From: CAZAPG01 sp964486935
Lineage (GTDB): Bacteria > Chloroflexota > Anaerolineae > 4572-78 > J111
NCBI GenBank assembly: GCA_964486935.1
Contig: CAZAPG010000019.1
Span: forward strand, 47,398 to 111,397
Length of the DNA stretch: 64,000 nucleotides
Direction: 5' to 3'
Shown one piece after another: positions 10,327 through 23,378 of this stretch. The stretch's first letter is position 1; every line of letters begins with the position of its first letter. The translations under genes were made by a program, and so were the position numbers. The notes under the pieces were generated by a model. The model was not told where the DNA came from. It did no database searches and saw only the letters and a program-made list of their open reading frames with translations.

Positions 10327-12312
10327 ATGCCAACTAAAGATGGTCAACAACGGGTAATTATTGAAGGCGTCAGACCGGAAATTGATGCCGGGCGTTATCC
10401 CATCAAGCGCGTTACCGGCGAGAAGGTGGTGGTTGAGGCCGATATCTTTACCGACAGCCACGACGCGATTTCCGCGGTGCTGCGCTACCGGCGGGTTGAG
10501 GCATCGGAATGGCTGGAAACGCCCATGCGGCCGCTGGTCAACGACCGCTGGCAGGCCGAATTTACCGTGGCCGAACTGGGCCGCTACCAGTACACCGTGC
10601 AGGCCTGGATTGACCGATTTAAATCCTGGGCGCGAGATCTCTCCAAACGGGTTGAGGCCGGCCAGGATGTTAAAATCGACCTGCTTATTGGCGCGGCGCT
10701 CATTGAAGAGACCATCCCCAACGCGACCGGCGCTGATGCCGACCGGCTCAAAGCCGCCGCGGCAACTCTGCGGGCCGGCGCCGCCGGAGCCGTTACCCAG
10801 GCCCTGGCCCCGGAGCTGGCCGACCTGATGTATCGCTACTACGACCGACGCTATGCCCGCACCTATCCCCGCGAACTGGTGGTTTGGGTTGACCCGCCCT
10901 ATGCCCGCTTTAGCGCCTGGTACGAATTTTTCCCCCGCTCTTTTGGCCCCAAACCGGGCCAGCACGGCACCTTTAAAGATGCCGAAGCCATGCTGCCCTA
11001 CGTGGCCTCGATGGGCTTTGACATCCTCTACCTGCCGCCCATTCACCCTGTTGGCCGCGCCCACCGCAAGGGCAAAAACAACACCACCATGGCCGGCCCG
11101 GATGATGTGGGCAGCCCGTGGGCCATCGGCGCGGCGGAAGGGGGCCACAAAAGCGTGCATCCCCAACTGGGCACGCTGGACGATTTCCGCCATTTTATTG
11201 GGCAGGCCGAAGCGCAGGGCATCAAAGTGGCGATGGACATCGCCTTTCAATGCGCTCCCGACCATCCGTACGTCAAGGAGCATCCGCAGTGGTTTCGCCA
11301 GCGGCCCGACGGCGCCATTCAATACGCCGAAAATCCGCCCAAAAAATATCAGGATATCTACCCCTTTGATTTTGAAACCGACGATTGGGAGGCCATGTGG
11401 CAGGAGCTAAAAAGCGTGGTCCTGTTCTGGATTGAGCAGGGGATTCGGGTCTTTCGGGTGGACAACCCTCACACCAAAGCCTTTGGTTTTTGGGAGTGGC
11501 TGATTAATGATGTCAAACGCGATTATCCTGACGCCATCTTTCTGGCCGAAGCCTTTACCCGGCCCAAAATTATGTACAATCTGGCCAAGCTGGGCTTTTC
11601 GCTCTCCTACAACTATTTTCCGTGGCGCAACACCGCCTGGGAGATTACCCAGTACCTCACCGAGTTGACCCGCTCGGAAGTGAGCGAATTTTTTGGCCCC
11701 AGCCTGTGGCCCAACACCCCAGATATTTTGCCCCAGTACCTGCAATTTGGCGGGCGGCCCGGCTTTATCATCCGCTTTGCCCTGGCCGCCACCCTGGGCG
11801 CGTGCTACGGCATTTACGGCCCCGCCTTTGAACTGTGCGATGACCGTCCCATCGCCCCCGGCAAGGAAGAGTACCTCAATTCGGAAAAGTTTGAGCTAAA
11901 AAACTGGAATATCAAAGAGCCGGAAAGCCTGAAAGACCTGATTGGCCGGGTCAATCATATCCGGCGCGACAACCCGGCGCTGCACAGCAACCGCAATCTG
12001 GCCTTTCATTCCACCACCAACGAGCAACTGCTCTGCTACAGCAAACACACCGATGATTTAAGCAACATTATGGTGGTGGCGGTCAACCTGGATCCGCACC
12101 ACCGCCAGGCGGGCTATGTGGAGTTGCCGCTCGATACCCTGGAGCTTGACCCCCGCCGGCCCTACCAGGTGCATGAACTGATAACCGACGTGCGCTATCT
12201 GTGGAATGGCCCGCGCAATTACGTTGAACTCAACCCGCACGTTACGCCGTTTCACATTTTCCGCCTGCGCCGCTACGTTCGCACCGAACGCGATTTTGAT
12301 TACTTTTTATAG
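10327..12312 (+). CDS. glgE: Alpha-1,4-glucan:maltose-1-phosphate maltosyltransferase
   Basis: A 661-aa GH13_3 enzyme that transfers maltosyl units from alpha-maltose-1-phosphate to the non-reducing end of alpha-1,4-glucan. An N-terminal beta-sandwich and helical insert (about 1-190) precede the barrel. The nucleophile is Asp379 (VFRVDNPHTK) and the acid/base Glu408 (FLAEAFTRP), the same 29-residue spacing as in characterised GlgE proteins. The phosphate-pocket region NPPKKYQDIYP is present. A GGAGG site precedes the ATG. The next gene starts 9 bp after the stop. Together with maltokinase, TreS and GlgB it forms the trehalose-to-glucan (GlgE) pathway. Confidence 0.96.
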   Translation: MPTKDGQQRVIIEGVRPEIDAGRYPIKRVTGEKVVVEADIFTDSHDAISAVLRYRRVEASEWLETPMRPLVNDRWQAEFTVAELGRYQYTVQAWIDRFKSWARDLSKRVEAGQDVKIDLLIGAALIEETIPNATGADADRLKAAAATLRAGAAGAVTQALAPELADLMYRYYDRRYARTYPRELVVWVDPPYARFSAWYEFFPRSFGPKPGQHGTFKDAEAMLPYVASMGFDILYLPPIHPVGRAHRKGKNNTTMAGPDDVGSPWAIGAAEGGHKSVHPQLGTLDDFRHFIGQAEAQGIKVAMDIAFQCAPDHPYVKEHPQWFRQRPDGAIQYAENPPKKYQDIYPFDFETDDWEAMWQELKSVVLFWIEQGIRVFRVDNPHTKAFGFWEWLINDVKRDYPDAIFLAEAFTRPKIMYNLAKLGFSLSYNYFPWRNTAWEITQYLTELTRSEVSEFFGPSLWPNTPDILPQYLQFGGRPGFIIRFALAATLGACYGIYGPAFELCDDRPIAPGKEEYLNSEKFELKNWNIKEPESLKDLIGRVNHIRRDNPALHSNRNLAFHSTTNEQLLCYSKHTDDLSNIMVVAVNLDPHHRQAGYVELPLDTLELDPRRPYQVHELITDVRYLWNGPRNYVELNPHVTPFHIFRLRRYVRTERDFDYFL

Positions 12313-12321
12313 GAGCGCCCT

Positions 12322-15659
<3,338 letters not shown>

Positions 15660-15663
<4 letters not shown>

Positions 15664-17570
15664 GCACAGAAACTTTACTCACTGATTTTGATTTATATCT
15701 GATGGGCGAGGGCAGCCACGAGCGGGCCTATGAAAAGATGGGCGCGCATCTGGTGGAAGTGGATGGCAAAAAGGGCATCTTTTTTGCCGTGTGGGCGCCC
15801 AATGCCCGGCGCGTGCAGATCATCGGCAACTTTAACAACTGGGATGGCGGGCAGCACAATATGAACTCCAGCGACGCCGGCATCTGGACGCTTTTTATTC
15901 CGGGGCTGGAAGAGCACACCGTTTACAAATACCGGATTGAGGCCCAAAGCGGCCAAACCTTTGACAAGGCCGACCCCTACGGCTTTGGCATGGAACAGCG
16001 CCCCCGCACCGCCTCGGTGGTGGTTAATCTCGACCGGTACAGTTGGGGCGATGATGACTGGGTGGCCCACCGGGCGGAACGGCAGGCGTTTGACAAACCC
16101 ATCTCTATTTACGAGGTTCATTTGAACTCCTGGCGTAAAAAGCAGGATGAAAAATGGGGCACCCGCTACCTGACCTACCGCGAACTGGCCGACGAGTTGA
16201 TTCCGTATGTCAAAGAAATGGGTTTCACCCACATCGAGCTGATGCCCATCGCCGAGCATCCGCTGGACGCCTCGTGGGGGTATCAGGTGCTGGGCTATTT
16301 TGCCCCCACCAGCCGCTTTGGCGACCCGCAGGATTTGATGTATTTTATCGACCAGTGCCACCAAAATAATATCGGGGTGATTCTGGATTGGGTGCCGGCC
16401 CACTTTCCCAAAGATGGCGCCGGGCTGCACTATTTTGATGGCACCCATCTCTACTCCCACACCGACCCGCGCCAGGGCGAGCACCAGGATTGGGGCACCA
16501 TGATTTTTAATTTTGGCCGCAACGAGGTGCGCGCCTTTCTCATCTCAAACGCGCTGTTCTGGATTGACAAATACCACTTTGACGGCCTGCGGGTTGACGC
16601 CGTGGCCTCGATGCTTTACCTGGATTACTCCCGCGAAGAAGGGCAGTGGATTCCCAACCAGTACGGCGGGCGGGAAAATCTGGAAGCCATCAGCTTTTTG
16701 CGCAAAGTAAACGAGGTGGTCCACGGCATTCACCCCGGCGTGCTGACCATTGCCGAGGAATCAACCGCCTGGCCGATGGTCTCCCGGCCCACCTACATGG
16801 GCGGCCTGGGCTTCAGCCTGAAATGGAACATGGGCTGGATGCACGACACCCTCAACTACATCAGCAAAGACCCCATTCACCGCCGCTATCACCATAATGA
16901 TATGACCTTCAGCCTGCTGTACGCCTTTAACGAAAATTTTGTGCTGCCCATCTCGCACGATGAGGTGGTGCACGGCAAAGGCTCGCTCATCAACAAAATG
17001 CCGGGCGACGACTGGCAGAAATTCGCCAACATGCGGGCCTATCTGGCCTTTATGTGGGCGCACCCCGGCAAAAAGCTGCTCTTTATGGGCAGCGAGTTTG
17101 GCCAGTGGCAGGAGTGGAATTTTAACACCAGTCTGGAGTGGGCCGCCCTGGAAGCGGCCAACCACCAGGGGCTGCAGCAATTCGTCAAAGATTTGAATCG
17201 CCTCTACCGGCAAGAGCCGGCCCTGCACCAGGTTGATTTTGAGTGGACCGGCTTTGCCTGGATCGACGCCAACGACAGCGATAACAGCGTTTTCTCCTTT
17301 ATGCGCAAGGCCAAAAACAGCGACGATTTTGTGATTGTGGTCAGCAGCTATACCCCGGTGCCGCGCCAAAACTACCGCGTGGGCGTGCCCAAAGCCGGCT
17401 ACTACCGCGAAATTCTCAACAGCGACGCCGAAGCCTACTGGGGCAGCAATGTGGGCAACGCCGGCGGCTGCCAGGCCGAAGAAACGCCGTTCCACGGCCA
17501 GCCCTACTCCATTTCCATCACCCTGCCGCCGCTGGCCACGGTTATGTTTAAGTTAGCTGATGGAAGTTAA
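15660..17570 (+). CDS. glgB: 1,4-alpha-glucan branching enzyme
   Basis: A 636-aa GlgB. It creates alpha-1,6 branches in glycogen-like glucan. The CBM48 module (VWAPNARRVQ, GNFNNWDG) occupies about residues 25-115 and the GH13_9 barrel follows, with nucleophile Asp313 (GLRVDAVASM), acid/base Glu366 (IAEEST) and the SHDEVVHGK segment. The start at 15660 overlaps the previous stop (ATGA) behind CCAGGAGAGG; an upstream ATG at 15603 lies inside the maltokinase coding sequence and is less likely. It is the last gene of the glgE operon before the AT-rich island. Confidence 0.95.
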
Positions 17571-17589
17571 TCGATTCGATAGATATTGT

Positions 17590-17633
17590 CGCTACATTTA
17601 GCGTCATTGTATGAAATGACGCTAAATGTAGCG
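17590..17633. repeat. Perfect 19-bp inverted repeat at the island's left edge
   Basis: Arms 17590-17608 and 17615-17633 are exactly complementary with a 6-nt loop (GTATGA). It starts 20 bp after the glgB stop. No T-run follows on the + strand, so it is a poor intrinsic terminator. It may be a boundary, a transcription-stop or insulator structure, or a protein-binding site. The remaining bases to 17764 are AT-rich and I see no other element in them. Confidence 0.8.
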
Positions 17634-17764
17634 GTAGATTTGCGATGATACATTTTTTGACCTAAAATTGTAAAGTAGCACATTTGTTTTTCTCCGCATT
17701 TAATCTGATCGTAAACTGTGACATCTCGTTGGTTGATCGAAACCAATAGTGTGTTTTGGTAGAT

Positions 17765-20536
17765 ATGTTAACTTCGAATCCTTCTCAAAAATCACAAATC
17801 GAATATCAGCCTTTACCTAAGAATGCTTACGAGGCGGCTCGTAATAGCATTATTGGAATTGGTTTTTCTGATAATGCTATTCTTGATGACTATAGTTTTT
17901 CTACCCAAGCCGGACAACCTGTTAAGATTAATGCGCTCGCTTTTGCTCACCCTGAACGCCGAACTCCTATAACAGATTATGCAGGATTTACTATATACAA
18001 TGCGACCAATGGCTCAAGTGATCAGGAAATAGTCCAGGTTCTGGCATATTTGGCTGCCCCTTTTCATCTAATTCACCGTCAGGATCGTTTTTCTTTCTGG
18101 GCCAGTGGTATTCGAGACAATCACGTCAAACCAATTGCAGTTCAGTCTAATATTAGATATGGGCAACTACATAACGTACTTAGTGAATATGCGGTTGATC
18201 TCAAACCACAGCGCATTATTGATGTCAAAAGAGGCCGTACTCAGTTTACGCACCCTGCTTTTGCTGATATTGTGCAACCTCTCCAACTTTCTCTCTGGTC
18301 GCTTAATGTTAACAGTCATTTACTGGTAAGCCATTTTGGTCAGGCTGTTAATACCTTGCGTGAGTCCATAAGAGAAGAAGCGATAACCGTTGAATTAGCA
18401 ACACAACTGCTTGGAGCCATTGTTCTGGCCGATACAGGCGGTTTAGGGGAAAATGTGCGGCAAACTGAAAACCGTCTTGAACTAAGTGATCTTATCGGGT
18501 TAGCTCACCATCATTTTCCTCAATACTTTGGAGAATTGCTTTTTTCTGACTATTTTCCTGTTGCTGAACAAGCATACACAATATTGGGGCAAATACGTTA
18601 TTCTGGCTTTGCCCCGGAAATGTTAAGCGCAATATACACCGCAGCCTATGGAGAAGAACAGCGTAAAAAACTTGGGCGATACGATACCCCGCTTTATTTG
18701 ACCCACCGCATTTGGGAAAATATTCCGGTTGAGTTTTTGCCGCCTGAACAAAGGGTTACAGTAGATATGACTTGTGGCTGGGGTAGCTTTCTACTGGCGG
18801 GTTATGAACGTTTGTCCGAACTCAAAGATATGCGCGGTTTTTCGTTACGAGACCATATTCATGGAAATGATAGTGATCATTTGACCGCCAGATTAGCCAG
18901 TTTGGGGTTACTCATTTCCGCTTCGAAGGATAGTTGGCATGTTGATGCAGAGGACGTTTTAACTTGGGGCTGGTTAAATAAAAACCAGCCAAACATTATT
19001 GTGGGTAATCCGCCGTTTGGGGGAGCTAGGAAAGGTGAATATAAAAGAACTTCTCCCCATGGAAAGGGGCGTTATGAGGAGGCAAATAAGTTTCTTGAGC
19101 GGGCTATTGAAGTATTGGCTCCGAATGGATTTTTAGCAATGCTAATGCCTCAGTCATTTGTGGCGGCAGAGGCTTCCCCAGAACTGCGAAAGCAACTGCT
19201 TGAAGCTTGTGATGTTCTTGAACTATGGGAGTTGCCGATAGGCGTATTTCCCGAAGCTACAGCAGGCACGTTGGTTATTTTCGCGCAAAAAAAGGATAAC
19301 CATCAACGAATTTATCAAACACCTGTTAGAGTTCGCACCGTGCAGAAACAGACAGCAGAAAAGTTTAAAGAGACAGGAATATTCACGGCCTCGAGTATCG
19401 CAATCGACCAATCTAAGTGGGATGAGCGTTCACGTAAATCAAGAACTTCCAAAAATACTCATATTATAGATTATACATTAACATTGCCTGCGTTTGCTTG
19501 GGCAAATTTGCATTCTAATTGTATCAACCTTAGTGAATTGGTTATCGCATTTCCAGGGGCAACTGTTGGAAATCCTGAAAAGGGTGGTTGGGTTAATTAC
19601 CCGTTTCCGAAAAGAGTTTCTTGGTTAACGAATGCAAAAAATATTATAAAACGTTCATTTTTCATTGATTACGATCAACAAACTACAATTGTATATCCAA
19701 ACGAATTAGAAAGACCCAGAAAAAACAGCAAAAACCCTGAAAAAGATAAGGAGCAGTATCTAGCAAATAAAAAAGTATTACTTACAGCCACCCATAACCC
19801 TAGTTGGGGAAAAAGGATAAAGGTCGCCATAGAACGTAAAAGTTGCTATGTTTCAAATAGTTTTTGGGTTATCGTTCCAAAACCCAAAGCTCTAAAAATG
19901 AATATCACTCATGAAGTGCTAGCGGCTGTATTAAACTGGTATGTGAGTAATGCTTGGGTTATTGAACACTTAAAATATCCCTGGATACAAAGTCGCGCTC
20001 TTCAAACTTTACCCTTTCCTCGTGAATTAAGTCAAAAAGATTGTGAGATATTAACCGAAGCCGTCTTAAAACTTGAAGCTGCTGCTATTGCCAATAAACC
20101 CGAAGCACCGGACGCACTTCAGACTATTGACTCCATTCTCAAGTCCGCCTACCAACTCGACGACGAAACTTACCATCGTTTGACCATGATTTATGAATGG
20201 GATGATAACCCCCAAATCACGCTTGATCAACAACCGGACCCCAACGCCCGGTGGGAGATTAGCGGTATTGTTGAAGATGTGAACGCTTCAGAAGGAACAA
20301 TAACGCTCTGGCTCAACGGCTTTGATCATTTTGAAACTGTGCCTCTTTCACCCGTTATGCCGGGCTGGCTGTTGCGTCCTGAAGTCGCCTTTCGGACCGC
20401 TATTCCTCGGGAGTGTGTACGAAAACGCAGTTTAGTTGGTGTTTCCTGGGGAAAATTTTATCCACAAGAACATACTTATCTCAGTGAAGAAGAGTTGTTT
20501 GAACAATTAACCCACGCTTTCTACCCTGAAACATAA
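17765..20536 (+). CDS. N6-adenine DNA methyltransferase with target-recognition-like C-terminus
   Basis: About 923 aa from the ATG (a TTG at 17756 could add three residues). The catalytic core is a gamma-class N6-adenine methyltransferase: GRYDTP before it, AdoMet motif I DMTCGWGSFL (Asp334) and catalytic NPPF (from Asn415). About 300 residues precede the core. After it lies a region of type I/IIG target-recognition style (about 560-800) and a small beta-rich tail with EISGIVEDVN. I do not recognise a PD-(D/E)XK or HNH nuclease or a helicase motif, so it is not an obvious stand-alone restriction enzyme. Base composition is clearly more AT-rich than the flanking glycogen genes. It is followed 5 bp later by a metallo-beta-lactamase gene. 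Likely role: modification or defence. Confidence 0.85.
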   Translation: MLTSNPSQKSQIEYQPLPKNAYEAARNSIIGIGFSDNAILDDYSFSTQAGQPVKINALAFAHPERRTPITDYAGFTIYNATNGSSDQEIVQVLAYLAAPFHLIHRQDRFSFWASGIRDNHVKPIAVQSNIRYGQLHNVLSEYAVDLKPQRIIDVKRGRTQFTHPAFADIVQPLQLSLWSLNVNSHLLVSHFGQAVNTLRESIREEAITVELATQLLGAIVLADTGGLGENVRQTENRLELSDLIGLAHHHFPQYFGELLFSDYFPVAEQAYTILGQIRYSGFAPEMLSAIYTAAYGEEQRKKLGRYDTPLYLTHRIWENIPVEFLPPEQRVTVDMTCGWGSFLLAGYERLSELKDMRGFSLRDHIHGNDSDHLTARLASLGLLISASKDSWHVDAEDVLTWGWLNKNQPNIIVGNPPFGGARKGEYKRTSPHGKGRYEEANKFLERAIEVLAPNGFLAMLMPQSFVAAEASPELRKQLLEACDVLELWELPIGVFPEATAGTLVIFAQKKDNHQRIYQTPVRVRTVQKQTAEKFKETGIFTASSIAIDQSKWDERSRKSRTSKNTHIIDYTLTLPAFAWANLHSNCINLSELVIAFPGATVGNPEKGGWVNYPFPKRVSWLTNAKNIIKRSFFIDYDQQTTIVYPNELERPRKNSKNPEKDKEQYLANKKVLLTATHNPSWGKRIKVAIERKSCYVSNSFWVIVPKPKALKMNITHEVLAAVLNWYVSNAWVIEHLKYPWIQSRALQTLPFPRELSQKDCEILTEAVLKLEAAAIANKPEAPDALQTIDSILKSAYQLDDETYHRLTMIYEWDDNPQITLDQQPDPNARWEISGIVEDVNASEGTITLWLNGFDHFETVPLSPVMPGWLLRPEVAFRTAIPRECVRKRSLVGVSWGKFYPQEHTYLSEEELFEQLTHAFYPET

Positions 20537-20541
20537 ACCAG

Positions 20542-21618
20542 ATGACCGAAAAATTTAAAGTTAGAGTTACGTTTCTTGATGTTGGTCAAGGAGACACCAT
20601 TGTAATCTCAATTCCAGAAAAGCAGGAAGCGGTTGTGGTTGATTGTGTACACGCTGAGGCCGTGATAACCTACCTGGAGAAACAAGACATCAAATATCTG
20701 CGCGGTTTGGTGATTACCCATTTGCATCTTGATCATTACAAAGAGGCTGTTGATTTTCTAAATAATTGTGAACGGGAGATTGGCCTGACTTGCGAGCGAG
20801 TTTTATTTAATTGGCCACGGCGTGTACCCAAGTCTCAGTTTGATCAAATTTTACGTGACCCTGATGGACATTCTGATATCCTGAATAATCAGAAGATTAA
20901 TGAAAATCAGCGAAAAACTGCGTATTCTGATTTAAAGAGATGGGTTGATAATCACGACAATCGATACGGCGCACTTTCCAGACAGTTTGACATTGGTAGT
21001 TTACAATTCAATGGTTCTCTTGATGATGTCATTGAACTTCTTCACCCTCGACAATCTCAGTTAGACGATTTAATCCTTCCAAATGATGAGTCAGGTGTTC
21101 TTAAAGTACGTGGATTAAATAGTAGTGCCCTTTTGATGGGCGATTTAGAGTATCGCGGATGGGAATATTTAAATAGAAAATCTGTTGACTTAAAAAGCGA
21201 TGTCCTTAAGTTCCCTCATCATGGAGCCTGGCGAAACGCTGATCCCGCCCTCTTACTTGATGAAGTTAACCCCTCAATAATTGTTATTTCAGTTGGTACA
21301 TCAGGTACTCAATATGATCATCCCAACCCCCACGTTTTTGAAGCCATAGCTCAACGCTCTCATATTCGTTTGCTTTGCACTCAAGTTACTGAACAATGCG
21401 CCTCCCAAATCCCAAGAAAATCGAAAATTGTCAAACAACTTTTTGAGGAAAATTCCACAAATGACGCAAGTAATTTTTATTTAGAGCAATCTGGTTGTCC
21501 GTGCGCCGGCACAATTATTATTGAATTGGGTGAGCTCCCTTTCGTACTTCAACCAAATCTTAAGTTCCATCGAGACGTTATACAATCGCACTTCGATACC
21601 CATAAGTGTATAATTTAA
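20542..21618 (+). CDS. ComEC/Rec2-type metallo-beta-lactamase fold hydrolase
   Basis: A 358-aa cytoplasmic protein (no signal peptide, no membrane segment). It begins with the DVGQGD motif of the ComEC/Rec2 MBL branch. The metal-binding motif THLHLDH gives His60, His62, Asp64 and His65; later LMGDLE and the FPHHG motif complete the site. The C-terminal third carries two cysteine pairs (Cys279/Cys286 and Cys319/Cys321 in GCPCAG) that could bind a structural metal. MBL proteins of this branch are phosphodiesterases or nucleases, so it is a candidate effector of the adjacent methyltransferase. The substrate is unknown. AT-rich, same operon as the methyltransferase. Confidence 0.85.
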   Translation: MTEKFKVRVTFLDVGQGDTIVISIPEKQEAVVVDCVHAEAVITYLEKQDIKYLRGLVITHLHLDHYKEAVDFLNNCEREIGLTCERVLFNWPRRVPKSQFDQILRDPDGHSDILNNQKINENQRKTAYSDLKRWVDNHDNRYGALSRQFDIGSLQFNGSLDDVIELLHPRQSQLDDLILPNDESGVLKVRGLNSSALLMGDLEYRGWEYLNRKSVDLKSDVLKFPHHGAWRNADPALLLDEVNPSIIVISVGTSGTQYDHPNPHVFEAIAQRSHIRLLCTQVTEQCASQIPRKSKIVKQLFEENSTNDASNFYLEQSGCPCAGTIIIELGELPFVLQPNLKFHRDVIQSHFDTHKCII

Positions 21619-21622
21619 ACTA

Positions 21623-21650
21623 ATCTCCGATAGTAGCGTCGGAGATTTTT
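21623..21650 (+). terminator. Rho-independent terminator at the island's right edge
   Basis: Stem ATCTCCGA (21623-21630) with TCGGAGAT (21639-21646), 8-nt loop, then a T-rich tail. It closes the methyltransferase-MBL unit 30 bp before treS's ribosome binding site. Confidence 0.85.
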
Positions 21651-21675
21651 GTTTTAACTCTTTGGAGGTGAAATC

Positions 21676-23331
21676 GTGTCTTTAACAATTGATTCATTAT
21701 GGTACAAAAACGCCATCTTTTACGAGGTCCACATCCGCTCCTTTTGCGACAGCAACGGCGACGGCAAAGGAGACCTGCCCGGCCTGACCAGCAAGCTGGA
21801 TTACCTGCAAGAGCTGGGCGTCGATTGCCTGTGGCTGCTGCCGATGTTCCCCTCGCCGCTGCGGGATGACGGCTACGACATTGCCGACTACCACAACATC
21901 CACCCCGATTACGGCACGGTGGAAGATTTCAAAAAGCTGGTTGACGAAGCCCACGCCCGCGGCATGCGCGTCATCACCGATTTGGTGCTGAACCACACCT
22001 CAGATATGCACCCCTGGTTTGTCGAATCGCGCAAATCAAAAGACAACCCCTACCGCGATTACTATGTCTGGAGCGACTCCGACCAGAAATACAAAGAGGC
22101 CCGCATTATCTTTTTGGATACCGAGGACTCTAACTGGACGCTGGACCCGGCCACCGGCCAGTATTACTGGCATCGCTTCTACTCCAGCCAGCCCGATTTG
22201 AATTACGACAACCCGATGGTGGCCGACACCATGATTGAGGTGCTGAAATATTGGATGGACATGGGCATCGACGGCTTCCGGGCCGATGCCGTGCCCTACC
22301 TGTTTGAGCGCGAAGGCACCAACTGCGAAAATCTGCCCGAAACCCACGACTACCTGAAGCGGGTGCGGCGCGTGCTCGACGAGGATTACCCCGGCACCAT
22401 TCTGCTGGGCGAGGCCAACCAGTGGCCCTGGGATTTGCGCCCCTACTTTGGCGGCGATGAAAACGACCCAACCGTGCCCGGCGACGAGTTCCACATGGCC
22501 TTTCACTTTCCGGTGATGCCCCGCATCTACAAGGCGCTGGCGCTGGCCGACGCCACCGATGTCATCGACATTATGGACCAGACCCCGGCCATCCCCGCCA
22601 ACAGCCAGTGGTGCGTCTTTTTGCGCAACCACGATGAGTTGACCCTGGAGATGGTTACCCCCGAAGACCGCGAACTGATGTGGAAGCTGTACGCCCCCCA
22701 CCCGCGTATGCCGCTCAACCTGGGCATACGCCGCCGGCTGGCACCGCTGCTGGACAACGACCGCCGCAAAATTGAGCTGGCCAACGCCATCCTCTTCAGC
22801 CTGCCGGGCGCGCCCATCATCTACTACGGCGATGAAATTGGCATGGGCGATAATATCTGGCTGTTTGACCGCAACGGCGTGCGCACCCCCATGCAGTGGA
22901 GCGGCGAACGCGGCGCGGGCTTTTCCCAGGCCGACCCCGAAGCGTTTTGGGCGCCCCTGATTGATGATGAGACCTACGGCTACCAAAAAATCAACGTGGC
23001 CGCCCAGCAAGCCGAGTCCGGTTCGTTGTTTCATACCATGAAGCACTTTGTGGCCACCCGCAAAGCCCACCCGGTCCTCGGTTGGGGTGATTGCGATTTT
23101 TTGCGCGTAGCCAATAAGTCTATTTTAACCTACCTGCGCCAAACCGATGAGTCGCAAATGTTGATTGTTTGCAATTTGTCTGACCAGCCCCAAACCATTA
23201 CACTGTCGTTAGCAGATTTTGTGGGGGTGCATCCCCGCGATGCGCTATCCGGCGCGTCGCTGGAGCCAATTAGCCAGGCCGATTATTCGCTCTCGCTGAC
23301 CCCTTACCAATACTACTGGTTGTCACTTTAA
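21676..23331 (+). CDS. treS: Trehalose synthase (maltose alpha-D-glucosyltransferase)
   Basis: A 551-aa GH13_16 enzyme interconverting maltose and trehalose. GTG start behind GGAGGTG. The catalytic set is complete: nucleophile Asp204 (GFRADAVPYL), acid/base Glu246 (GEANQWP) and NHDELT. It aligns without shift to the TreS-like half of the fusion at 12322, where residue 204 is Val. This makes it the likely functional partner that supplies maltose to the maltokinase domain or, in reverse, makes trehalose from maltose. It is separated from the glgE-glgB operon by the methyltransferase-MBL island. Confidence 0.96.
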   Translation: MSLTIDSLWYKNAIFYEVHIRSFCDSNGDGKGDLPGLTSKLDYLQELGVDCLWLLPMFPSPLRDDGYDIADYHNIHPDYGTVEDFKKLVDEAHARGMRVITDLVLNHTSDMHPWFVESRKSKDNPYRDYYVWSDSDQKYKEARIIFLDTEDSNWTLDPATGQYYWHRFYSSQPDLNYDNPMVADTMIEVLKYWMDMGIDGFRADAVPYLFEREGTNCENLPETHDYLKRVRRVLDEDYPGTILLGEANQWPWDLRPYFGGDENDPTVPGDEFHMAFHFPVMPRIYKALALADATDVIDIMDQTPAIPANSQWCVFLRNHDELTLEMVTPEDRELMWKLYAPHPRMPLNLGIRRRLAPLLDNDRRKIELANAILFSLPGAPIIYYGDEIGMGDNIWLFDRNGVRTPMQWSGERGAGFSQADPEAFWAPLIDDETYGYQKINVAAQQAESGSLFHTMKHFVATRKAHPVLGWGDCDFLRVANKSILTYLRQTDESQMLIVCNLSDQPQTITLSLADFVGVHPRDALSGASLEPISQADYSLSLTPYQYYWLSL

Positions 23332-23378
23332 CCAACAATTTTAACCCGGATAAGTTTTGAGAAGAGGAAAATAACTGA

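Noticed and set aside
17590..17633. Intrinsic terminator of glgB
   Set aside because: The stem is strong but no T-run follows on the + strand; kept as an unassigned inverted repeat.
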